A stretch of DNA of 64,000 nucleotides, taken from NCBI GenBank assembly GCA_947587615.1, contig CANPYC010000009.1, positions 1 to 64,000 on the forward strand, given 5' to 3'. The notes beneath the pieces were generated by a model. That model did no database searches. It was not told the DNA's origin and saw only the letters and a list, made by a program, of their open reading frames with translations. This DNA comes from Candidatus Gastranaerophilales bacterium. Its GTDB lineage: Bacteria > Cyanobacteriota > Vampirovibrionia > Gastranaerophilales > Gastranaerophilaceae. The stretch's first letter is position 1. The number at the start of each line of letters is the position of its first letter. The translations under genes were made by a program, and so were the position numbers. Shown in pieces: positions 8,302-16,509 of this stretch.

Positions 8302-9015
8302 TTATACTGCAATTTTTTTAGCTTTTGGTTTAAAGCCTTTATTAATAGCGTACAATACCGCTTGAGTTTTTTCTTTAACCTGTAATTTTTGGAAAATATT
8401 GTTTACATGGGTTTTTACGGTTGTTTCAGAGATAAATAAATCTCTTGCAACGTCTTTATATGTAGCTCCTTCAAGCAGTAATGACAATACTTCTTCTTCT
8501 CTGTTTGTTAAGTAGTGGAGCAGATTTTCTTCCCCGTCATCTTCCTGATTGTTTTGTCCGTTCTTTTCAAAGTCTTGGAAATATTCAAAGAATTTAGAAC
8601 ACAATACATTAGGAAGATAAATCTTACCCATTGAAACTTCGTTCAGCGCTTTAATTAATTGAGCGGAAACCATTGTTTTTAATACATAACCGCAAGCGCC
8701 GACTTTCATTGCTCTATATATTAAATCAGCGTCATCATAAGCGGTTAAGACAATTACTCTTGTTTTTAAACCGAGTTTTTGAATTTCCGCAATTGCCGTA
8801 ATTCCGTCAACTTCAGGCATATTGATATCCATTAAGACAATATCGGGTTGATATTTCTTAATTAAAGAAATAGCGACATTAGCATTACCTGCATTAGCCG
8901 TTACTTCATAGTCGTTTTCTAAATTTACCAGTTCACGAACCCCTGAGGCGTGCTCATATTTGTCATCAACGACAATGACTTTTTGCTTCCTCTTAAAATC
9001 CATCGTTCTTCCCAT
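8302..9015 (-). CDS. NarL/LuxR-type response regulator
   Basis: A 237-residue two-domain regulator. The receiver domain has the acidic pair VVDD (17-18), phosphoacceptor Asp63 in LMDINMP, a switch Thr in VLTAYDD and the conserved Lys in GYVLKTM. A LuxR helix-turn-helix follows: LTNREEEVLSLLLEGATYKDVA and SETTVKTHVNNIFQKLQV. The start is well fixed by GGAGG just upstream of the ATG. It is probably phosphorylated by the kinase encoded immediately downstream, and may control that operon or the flagellar regulon; targets cannot be read from sequence. The long hydrophilic linker between domains contains a run of Gln, Glu and Asp. Confidence 0.92.
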   Translation of the reverse strand: MGRTMDFKRKQKVIVVDDKYEHASGVRELVNLENDYEVTANAGNANVAISLIKKYQPDIVLMDINMPEVDGITAIAEIQKLGLKTRVIVLTAYDDADLIYRAMKVGACGYVLKTMVSAQLIKALNEVSMGKIYLPNVLCSKFFEYFQDFEKNGQNNQEDDGEENLLHYLTNREEEVLSLLLEGATYKDVARDLFISETTVKTHVNNIFQKLQVKEKTQAVLYAINKGFKPKAKKIAV

Positions 9016-9241
9016 TAATCCTCCAAAAAGTATATTTTTATTATTATTTAATCTAAATTATGTAACTTACATTTAGAATATACTTCTTTAGGGCGATTTA
9101 TTCATCAATAGCAAGATTTAAATTTAGCCTATTTAAACTGCTTCTTTTTATCTAAATCTTTAGATTGATATTTTTTTCTATGACAAATTTCAACATAATG
9201 ATATAATTTTTTTATAAATCATTTTACTTTAGGTGGATATT

Positions 9242-10990
9242 ATGAAATATGAATACGGACTTAGTTTAGAAGAATTAGAAAAGAGAACTTCAAAAGATTA
9301 TCTTGTTACAAAAAAAATGCTTGACCTTGATGCTTTTGAGTTTCTTAAATTGGCTGACGGTGATAAAAAAGCACTAAGCTACCTTGTTAAAGCGGCAAGA
9401 ATAATTGAAAAAATTAATATGCAGCTTGACTCACATCATAATCTTCCTTTTAAAAATTTTCTTGATGAAGAATTAAAAAAAGGTGCTAAGGCTGATAAAA
9501 GAGCACAATTAACAAAAATTCTTTTTGACGCTCAAAAGGGAATATTTGCTCTTGATTGTGAATCTAATATGGTTAAACTTGCAGCAAATTTAGAAAAAAG
9601 AGCAGGCAGGGGTCTTTATCCCGATAATCTTGAAAAAGAAGAATTTCACAACATCTTAATAAATATGATTAATGAAGGAAAAATTTTGGATGTTAAAAAA
9701 ATTCTAAACCAAAGAAGCGTTGTTGAAAGAAAAGATAAAGAGCTTGTCGCAATTGATTATGTTGATAAATTTGAACAGGATTTTAAAAAAATAGCGGAAC
9801 TCCTCTTAAGAGCAAGTTGTTTATCGACAAATACGGAATTTAACGAATATTTAAGATTACAAGCCCAGGCTTTTTTGGTGGCTGACCCTATGCTTGACGC
9901 TTATGCGGATAAAAAATGGGCAGCGCTTCAAGATACACCATTGGAGTTTACCATTACAAGAGAAAACTACTCGGATGAAATGACTGAAACGGTCTATGAG
10001 AACCCTAAGTTAAGCGAATTATTAAAAAAACACGATATCCCCGTTATATCAAAAGATTACTTAGGGGCAAGAGTAGGAATAGTTAATAAGGAAGGAACGG
10101 ACTATATTTTAAAAGTTAAAGACTATCTTCCTTTAATGGCGCTTCACATGCCCTATAGTGACGAGTATGAACAGGTAATTAAACAAGACTCTGAAGTTTC
10201 TCAAACAATGGTTGATGTAGATTTAATTGAAGTAGCGGGAGATGTCGGAGCATTTAGAGCGGGAATAACATTAGCTGAAAATCTTCCGAATAATGATAAG
10301 CTCTCTTTAACAATAGGCGGCGGAAGAAGAAATGTTTACCACAGACAAATTCGCTTTATTACAAGCGAGGACGCTAAACAAAAACTTCAAGAAAGATTGG
10401 ATAATATCTTAGAAAAAGAATTTCATCAATATTATGATGATACTATGGATCATCCTTTTACAATCGGGCATGAAAACGGTCATTCTCTAGGTCCAAAGGG
10501 AGGCTGCGAAGCTTTAGGAAAGTATAAATCAATAATTGAAGAAAATAAGGCAGATATGGTTTCTCTTTCTATGCTTGATATATTAACAGAAGAAGGATTG
10601 TATACGGAAGAGCAAAGAAAGAAAATTATTGTAACTTATGCAGCGGATAATATGCTAAAATCTAAACCTGAGCTCACTCAAGCGCATAGAGTTCGCTCTG
10701 TTATGCAAAATTATTACTTTATTCAAAATGAAGCAATGAAAATATCTAAAGACGGGTTTTTATCGGTAAATATTGACAGAATGGTTTATATAGCCCGTCA
10801 AATGCTTGGTGAAATTGTCAAAGTTCAAATGAGCGGAGATTTTAAACAAGGTGAAAAATATGTTTTGGATAATTTTATCTGGACGGACGAGATGGAAATT
10901 GTAAGCCAAAAATTAAAGAAAATATCAAAAAGATTAAACGGCACAGTTGAGCATAAACTTGCAGATAAATTATTTGAAGAAAAAATATAA
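9242..10990 (+). CDS. M49-like (dipeptidyl-peptidase III-related) zinc metallopeptidase
   Basis: A 582-residue protein with a gluzincin zinc site: HENGH at 410-414 and the downstream acidic ligand region EENKADM (Glu433/Glu434). The flanks GHSLGPKGG and the position of the motif late in a long, otherwise alpha-helical protein resemble peptidase family M49, especially the Nudix-linked branch. The classical M49 motif is the longer HELLGH, so this has the five-residue HExxH spacing. No signal peptide or membrane helix is seen, so a cytosolic peptidase is likely. The start is ATG 9242; the in-frame GTG at 9233 is within the AGGTGG ribosome site. It stands alone, ending at a bidirectional terminator. 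Confidence 0.65.
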   Translation: MKYEYGLSLEELEKRTSKDYLVTKKMLDLDAFEFLKLADGDKKALSYLVKAARIIEKINMQLDSHHNLPFKNFLDEELKKGAKADKRAQLTKILFDAQKGIFALDCESNMVKLAANLEKRAGRGLYPDNLEKEEFHNILINMINEGKILDVKKILNQRSVVERKDKELVAIDYVDKFEQDFKKIAELLLRASCLSTNTEFNEYLRLQAQAFLVADPMLDAYADKKWAALQDTPLEFTITRENYSDEMTETVYENPKLSELLKKHDIPVISKDYLGARVGIVNKEGTDYILKVKDYLPLMALHMPYSDEYEQVIKQDSEVSQTMVDVDLIEVAGDVGAFRAGITLAENLPNNDKLSLTIGGGRRNVYHRQIRFITSEDAKQKLQERLDNILEKEFHQYYDDTMDHPFTIGHENGHSLGPKGGCEALGKYKSIIEENKADMVSLSMLDILTEEGLYTEEQRKKIIVTYAADNMLKSKPELTQAHRVRSVMQNYYFIQNEAMKISKDGFLSVNIDRMVYIARQMLGEIVKVQMSGDFKQGEKYVLDNFIWTDEMEIVSQKLKKISKRLNGTVEHKLADKLFEEKI

Positions 10991-11029
10991 TAAAAACGTT
11001 ATCAAAAAACACAATAAATATCATACTTA

Positions 11030-11061
11030 AATACCTGATTTATTTATATAAATCAGGTATT
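11030..11061. terminator. Bidirectional hairpin terminator
   Basis: A perfect 14-base-pair inverted repeat (arm AATACCTGATTTAT at 11030-11043, partner 11048-11061) with a four-base TTAT loop. It sits between convergent genes (the metallopeptidase and the 231-residue unknown) and is followed on both strands by A/T-rich sequence. It probably ends transcripts from both sides. Confidence 0.8.
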
Positions 11062-11084
11062 ATTTAAAAAACATATAAGAGAGT

Positions 11085-11780
11085 TTAACCCATTACCGTT
11101 TTTAAATTTTTAAAGCCGTTGTTTATGGTTTTTATTCTGCTCTTGCAATTTGCGTCATCTTCGTATTTATGAAGATGTAACATTTCAATATAATTTTTAT
11201 CCGCAGTATTATCTCGAACTTGCGCTACAAGAAGGGACAATTCTTTATCTTCATCAGCGGAAAGATAAGCTTCCATACTGTAAGAATAATCGTCATCATT
11301 TGCGGTTTTATTGCTTAATAGTTCTATTAAGCTGTTGATATTTGAAGTTAAACTTTCAATTGTTTCATCTTTTGAAGCGCAATCTTTTGTTGCAAGATAA
11401 ATTGCTTTAGCAACATCAGCCCTGTTTAGAGCAACTTTAGAGGATGGTGCGTTTAATTTATCATAGATTTCTTTTACTTTTTCATAATAATTTTCTAATC
11501 TTTGAGCTTTTATGATTTCTTCTTTTGAAAGCGCTGCACAAGCTTTGCTGTCGTTATATTTATCAACAAGTTTTTTGTCTTGTGAATTTAAAATTTGCGG
11601 CTCTTTGTTTGAAGCTTCATCAAAGTTATTATTTTTTAATTTGCTTTCAAAAGAGACACTGTCTTTTTGTTCGATATTTTGAAATGATTGAAAATTATTT
11701 TTTAGTGTTAGATTTTGATTATTTTTAAATTTATCTGAGAAAATATTTGTTTTAATCGGATTAATTGGACTTACTCTCAT
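11085..11780 (-). CDS. Lineage-type unknown protein with INPI N-terminus
   Basis: A 231-residue hydrophilic protein with no recognised domain. It starts MRVSPINPIKTNIFSDKF and continues through an Asn/Gln/Lys-rich low-complexity region with VSFESK (about 43-48), then a helical C-terminal part containing NSQDKKLVDKYNDSK and several Asp/Lys-rich helices. The opening resembles those of neighbouring GH13-operon proteins (for example INPINPYAINK), suggesting a shared N-terminal sequence of unknown meaning. It has AAAGGA upstream of the ATG. It is monocistronic, between a terminator and a divergent small gene. Confidence 0.6.
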   Translation of the reverse strand: MRVSPINPIKTNIFSDKFKNNQNLTLKNNFQSFQNIEQKDSVSFESKLKNNNFDEASNKEPQILNSQDKKLVDKYNDSKACAALSKEEIIKAQRLENYYEKVKEIYDKLNAPSSKVALNRADVAKAIYLATKDCASKDETIESLTSNINSLIELLSNKTANDDDYSYSMEAYLSADEDKELSLLVAQVRDNTADKNYIEMLHLHKYEDDANCKSRIKTINNGFKNLKTVMG

Positions 11781-12016
11781 CTTTTTTCCTTTCTTTGTAT
11801 TTACAAAAACGCTGAAAGAAAAAATTTGCTCATTTGATTACAAAAAAGTTAATATTTTCTAATACGTTATGAAGCTTAACATACTCTTTTCAAAATATTA
11901 AAAATACTATATAATTAAGTAAACTTTTGTAAATATATGCTTATGTTGTAACACTTTATTTTTTCACCTTACTTTAATAAAACAACAAAATGCATGTGCA
12001 AAAACCAGAGGTTAAA

Positions 12017-12334
12017 ATGAATTTTAAAAATTTTAAAATAGTTAGAAAATTAAAAGATTTAAGCCCGACAAGATTAAAATTGGCAATGTTTCAAGGTATT
12101 CAAGACTGTAAAATTGCTTCAAGATACATTGACTATTTAATTCCCGAAGAAAATAAAGGAATAAATAAGGATAATGAAAAACTTGAAAAGATGGTAAGAG
12201 ATACCCTGATTAAAGAATTTTCTCCCAAGATTAAAGATATGAAGTCTTTAGAATTGTTAGTTGACGCAACTGTTCATAATATTAAACAAAAGCAGCTTAA
12301 AGCAATGGGCGGTTGGGAAGATATAGAATTATAA
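12017..12334 (+). CDS. Small basic protein of unknown function
   Basis: A 105-residue, Lys-rich protein. ATG 12017 is preferred over the in-frame ATG at 11990, since AGAGG lies seven bases upstream of the former. It is predicted mainly helical (LSPTRLKLAMFQGIQDCKIASRY, then two amphipathic helices) and has no membrane segment or known motif. It is followed by a long gap and a strong bidirectional terminator. I cannot assign a function. Confidence 0.5.
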   Translation: MNFKNFKIVRKLKDLSPTRLKLAMFQGIQDCKIASRYIDYLIPEENKGINKDNEKLEKMVRDTLIKEFSPKIKDMKSLELLVDATVHNIKQKQLKAMGGWEDIEL

Positions 12335-12508
12335 GCTTTAATAATTAATCTTATTATTTGTGTGTCGGTGTTGAAAGATATGGCGGCTTGAGTGTCCGCT
12401 TGTAAAATATAAATTATATTTATAGGGATTTTTGGATGTTTTAATCAAAGCAAATATTCCTTATAAAACTTGTATTATTTTGATATCAGAGTTTATTAAG
12501 TTGAAGAT

Positions 12509-12554
12509 AAATTTAATCCGTTATTATTTTATAGTTTAATAACGGATTAAATTT
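12509..12554. terminator. Strong bidirectional hairpin between convergent genes
   Basis: A perfect 18-base-pair inverted repeat: AAATTTAATCCGTTATTA at 12509-12526 and its complement at 12537-12554, with a 10-base loop. T-rich tracts follow on the plus strand. It lies between the small plus-strand gene ending at 12334 and the end of the GH13 operon at 12589, so it serves both. The 150 bases before it (12335-12508) show no gene. Confidence 0.85.
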
Positions 12555-12588
12555 AATTATATATATTTAAAAATTTTATTTTTTATTT

Positions 12589-15500
12589 TTATCTTGAGGG
12601 AACGTAAAAAGTTTCAACTGTATCACCCAGAATAATATTACCTGCTTCAGACTTTATTGCGCCGTCTTCAACAAAATATCTTATGTTGTCATCAACATAT
12701 TTTTTACATTCTTCGCTGTAAACTTTTCTTCTTAGCCTTGTTCCGTCTTTAAGCGGACAGTTGCCTTTTTTGTCTTTTATTTCAATTTCTTCGACCTGCG
12801 TTTTTTTAGGTCTTAAGTCATTTTCTTTAAAAGACTGCCCTTTAGGCAAGCCGTTTTTGGTTATGATACTTATTACTTTTGAACCTTGTTCGTCGTAGCT
12901 GTATATCGGCCAAAAATAAAGAGGGCTTTCACTTAATTTAAGATTTTCCTTAAGTGTATCAATATTATCTTCAAATGCTTTTATATTATCGCCGTTAATA
13001 CCGATGTCACCTAAACATTTTTCATATTTTTGCGCACCTTTAGCTTTATTTTTTTCAATTGTTTCAAAAAATTTATCAACGGTTGTGTTATTTTTGCCGA
13101 TTGCTTTTTTTACAAGCCCTTCAACATAATTATAAGCACCTTCGTTTCCTTTGGGATTAGTCGCTTTTGCGGGAATTTCAAGAGAGATTTTAAAACCGTC
13201 TTTCAGTGCGTTTAAGTCCTTTTGTTTATAAAGAGAAGTAATTGCGCTTACTTTTTTGTAATAGTCAACAAAGGGTGAATTTTTATCCGTTGCTCTCTGG
13301 TGAAGAATTTGATTTCTGTTTGTAACATCGGGATTTTTGCAGGATTCTTCATAGCCCGTTTGAGCGTATTCCATACCGTTATAAAGAGCATTAACACCGC
13401 CTATTGCGCAGAGCACCTGCCACAATCTTTCTTGTATGCCCATTGAATTTGAAAGAATTTTATAACAAAACTCCGTGATTTCAGCTTCGTTATAGTCGCC
13501 TGCGTTTCTAAACAGGTCATAAACGGAAATTTCATAAGGCATATTTCCAAAAGCATTTGCTCTTTTATAGTCACGGTCATTTCCGTCACCTTCGGGTCTT
13601 GAGCCGTTTGTGAGTTTTCTTAAGGACTTATAAAGAGCTTCTTTTTTGGTTTCGTCATTTGAATATAAATCTTCAATAGCTTTAGAGAATATCTGCGCAA
13701 CGGCTATTGCTCTCGGGCTCATATTTTTATAATCAACTCTGCCTGTGATTTTTTCTGCAAATTTTTTGGTTTCATCATCTGCAGCATTAAAATTTTGCAT
13801 TAAAAAGAGATTCATATCCAAAGGAAGTGTATGCAATAAGCGAGGTTTATCATGGTTTTCAAAGAAAACATGAGATAGCATTGCAGTATTCGGCTGAGCA
13901 TATTGCATAAAATTTTGTGTTTTATCTTTTAATACTTTTAAATTACCCGCTTGGCTAATAGCATCATCGCTTCCATTTTCGGGGTTAACACCTGCAAACA
14001 TTGAAAGATTGTTAAAATATGCGTCATAGTTTGAACCTGTTGTTGCGTTAATTTGTTCAAGAAAATCCATCTCCTTTGTGTAGGGAAGTTCTTTTTCATG
14101 GAGTCTGTTGTATCTGTCATGATTAAAGTAGTCTTTTGCAAGTTTGGAGTCAAAATTGTATAATTCTTCGTCCGACCAATTGCCTAAGAAACTCCATAAA
14201 TCGGTAATTTCAGCAATTATATATGAAGCAGGGTTATATTTTCTAACATTTTCAATATATTCCCTCCAGAAACTTTGTGCATCTTGCCAAATACGCTCAA
14301 ACGTTGCATCGCCGCTTCTAACACTATCAAGGTCGGCTATATCTTTTGAAGCGTCAAATCTCCAGTTTAGTCCGCCTCTGCCTTTTTCGACAATGGCTTC
14401 AGCAAGTTTAAAATCTTCAAGAGAAATGTTTTCTAAATCTTCTTTCATTTCCTTGAATATGCCAACTGCCGAGTCTTCTTTAATTTCTTTTTTAATAAGG
14501 TCTATAACTTTTGTTTTTTCTTTTTCGGGCGACATACAAGCAAAAGAAGTTAAAGATTTAATATATGTATTAGAGAGCTTTTTATAGTCGATATCGCCGT
14601 TTTTATCATTCAGCGCTTGAGGACACATTGCTCCCGCTAAAATATTTTTAATTATCCTTGGTGCGTAAGTTTTAACGACGTATGTTTTATATTCTCCATT
14701 GTCTTTATATTGCTTCGGAATTGCATCTTCAATATATTTGTTTACGATTTTATTAAATCTGTCAAGCGTACCTGAGCTAAATAATTCATCATTAAAACCG
14801 GGCTGAGCAAAAATTGCACTTAACTCCGGTGCGGTTTCGATTGACTGAAGAGGAAATTCTTTAATATATTGTTCGATTGATTTATTCTGTTCCAATACCA
14901 AAGAATGAATATCATCTAAATTATCTTTAATTTCTTCGTATTCTTGGGGTGTAATTCTGTTGTTTTTTGCAATTTCTTCTTTTCTTCTCGGGCTTTCTTT
15001 TGCGGTGTTTAAAATTAAATCCGATTGAACGGTTTCACTCCAAAAAGAAGCAACATTTAAAAGATAGTTTCTTGCGTCAATACAGCCTTGAATTTTACCT
15101 TCATCAAGACCCGGATTTGATAAATTCATTTTAATAATATCAACATTACCATCCCAGAAATTTGCACCGCCTGCGTGTGATTTATCAACAATTTCAAAAT
15201 TATCAAAAACCAAAAAGTCTTTAATTTTTTCAGTGCTGCTTAAAGAAATAACATTGTTGTATCTGAAAGCTTCTTTTATTTTCTTGTCGCTCGGGTCAAC
15301 TTCAAAATAGTAAGGTTGAACAGAGTCGTTATGAGTAACTATATCATAATGATCTTTTGGTTCTTGGTCATAGCTAAAGCAGAGGTTTTTAGTATCATCT
15401 CTTTTTTCGGGGCTTAAAAGCCTTTTATCAAAGAATTGAAGATATGTTGGTCTTTTGTCGTCGTAATCGGGAGTGTTGGGTCTGTTAACCAATCTTATAC

Positions 15501-16440
15501 CGATATTTTCCAATGTATCTTTACCTGCCTTAAGTTTATCGGGCAGAATACCGAGTTGAATTTTGCCTTCAACTTTGAGCATATTATAAAAAGGAGAATT
15601 TTTACCCCATTTAAGAACATGTTGAACCAAAGGAGATTGGATTCCTTGGGAAGTGAAAGCGCCGTCTGCTATGTAGCCTTTTCCTCTTTTAAAAAGCTCA
15701 TAGTTAAATTCTTTAAAATCATCTATGTTAGAGCATTGGTATTGATTGCTTGGCCAGTATTTATGACTTGAAACTTTGTCTGCACCAATGTCAGGAGTTG
15801 ACATAATATATGTATAAGGGTCTAATACGTTACTGTGCTTTAAAAGGTAGGTTAAACCCTTGGTGCTTCCGCCAAGCTTATTGAAGTGATTTCTTACAAA
15901 GCTTTTGTCTTGCGGCTTTAAGATTGATTCTTTATCTTTGTCTTTGATTAAAATTGCGTCGCTATCCAAAAAAGAATGACGCATAGGTCCGATTTTCGGA
16001 GTTATTGCGTAATTTACACCCTGCTCAATCAGGTTTAATTTGCCCTCTGTATTGCCTGTTGAGTCCAATAAATCAATTGTTTTGAAGTCGTCAACAAAGT
16101 ATCTTGTTTCGCCTTCCCGTTTGTCTATGGGGTCAATTCTAAATCTGTATGCAAAGCCGTCTGAGAAGTATTTTACATCTTCCTGTTCTATATCGATACA
16201 GTCTTTACCTTCTTCGGCTTCAATTTCTTGCAAATCATCAACCGAAGGAGAAAGATATCTGTCATTTTTGTCTTTTGATAAAATTGCAAGTTCAAGAGTT
16301 ACTTTTTCTTTGTCCTTATCATAAGGCGGTAAAACAAATTTAAAAACAGGGATGTTTTGAGCGTTGTAAGCTCCTTTCATGCCTGAAAAATTAATTTTAT
16401 TTTGTTTAATGTTTTTAATTTTGTTAATTGATAAGTCCAT
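12589..16440 (-). CDS. Very large divergent GH13-like alpha-amylase-family protein
   Basis: A 1283-residue protein, last gene of a four-gene operon. The catalytic triad of the alpha-amylase clan is visible: nucleophile Asp696 in LNWRFDASKD, acid/base Glu744 in IIAEITDLW, and Asp864 in FFENHDKPR (region IV). Region I is degenerate (YIADGAFTSQG, without the usual NH). Between region I and the nucleophile lie some 400 extra residues, far more than in ordinary GH13 enzymes. No signal peptide is visible; the start MDLSINKIKNIKQNKINFSG has the N-terminal style of neighbouring proteins. It likely acts on an alpha-glucan such as glycogen or dietary starch, but the reaction is not deducible. Confidence 0.75.
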   Translation of the reverse strand: MDLSINKIKNIKQNKINFSGMKGAYNAQNIPVFKFVLPPYDKDKEKVTLELAILSKDKNDRYLSPSVDDLQEIEAEEGKDCIDIEQEDVKYFSDGFAYRFRIDPIDKREGETRYFVDDFKTIDLLDSTGNTEGKLNLIEQGVNYAITPKIGPMRHSFLDSDAILIKDKDKESILKPQDKSFVRNHFNKLGGSTKGLTYLLKHSNVLDPYTYIMSTPDIGADKVSSHKYWPSNQYQCSNIDDFKEFNYELFKRGKGYIADGAFTSQGIQSPLVQHVLKWGKNSPFYNMLKVEGKIQLGILPDKLKAGKDTLENIGIRLVNRPNTPDYDDKRPTYLQFFDKRLLSPEKRDDTKNLCFSYDQEPKDHYDIVTHNDSVQPYYFEVDPSDKKIKEAFRYNNVISLSSTEKIKDFLVFDNFEIVDKSHAGGANFWDGNVDIIKMNLSNPGLDEGKIQGCIDARNYLLNVASFWSETVQSDLILNTAKESPRRKEEIAKNNRITPQEYEEIKDNLDDIHSLVLEQNKSIEQYIKEFPLQSIETAPELSAIFAQPGFNDELFSSGTLDRFNKIVNKYIEDAIPKQYKDNGEYKTYVVKTYAPRIIKNILAGAMCPQALNDKNGDIDYKKLSNTYIKSLTSFACMSPEKEKTKVIDLIKKEIKEDSAVGIFKEMKEDLENISLEDFKLAEAIVEKGRGGLNWRFDASKDIADLDSVRSGDATFERIWQDAQSFWREYIENVRKYNPASYIIAEITDLWSFLGNWSDEELYNFDSKLAKDYFNHDRYNRLHEKELPYTKEMDFLEQINATTGSNYDAYFNNLSMFAGVNPENGSDDAISQAGNLKVLKDKTQNFMQYAQPNTAMLSHVFFENHDKPRLLHTLPLDMNLFLMQNFNAADDETKKFAEKITGRVDYKNMSPRAIAVAQIFSKAIEDLYSNDETKKEALYKSLRKLTNGSRPEGDGNDRDYKRANAFGNMPYEISVYDLFRNAGDYNEAEITEFCYKILSNSMGIQERLWQVLCAIGGVNALYNGMEYAQTGYEESCKNPDVTNRNQILHQRATDKNSPFVDYYKKVSAITSLYKQKDLNALKDGFKISLEIPAKATNPKGNEGAYNYVEGLVKKAIGKNNTTVDKFFETIEKNKAKGAQKYEKCLGDIGINGDNIKAFEDNIDTLKENLKLSESPLYFWPIYSYDEQGSKVISIITKNGLPKGQSFKENDLRPKKTQVEEIEIKDKKGNCPLKDGTRLRRKVYSEECKKYVDDNIRYFVEDGAIKSEAGNIILGDTVETFYVPSR

Positions 16441-16509
16441 ATCTTTTCCCTTATTATTATAATAAATTTCCCTTTTTAGAAATGTCTTTAACGACCTTTT
16501 AGCAATACA

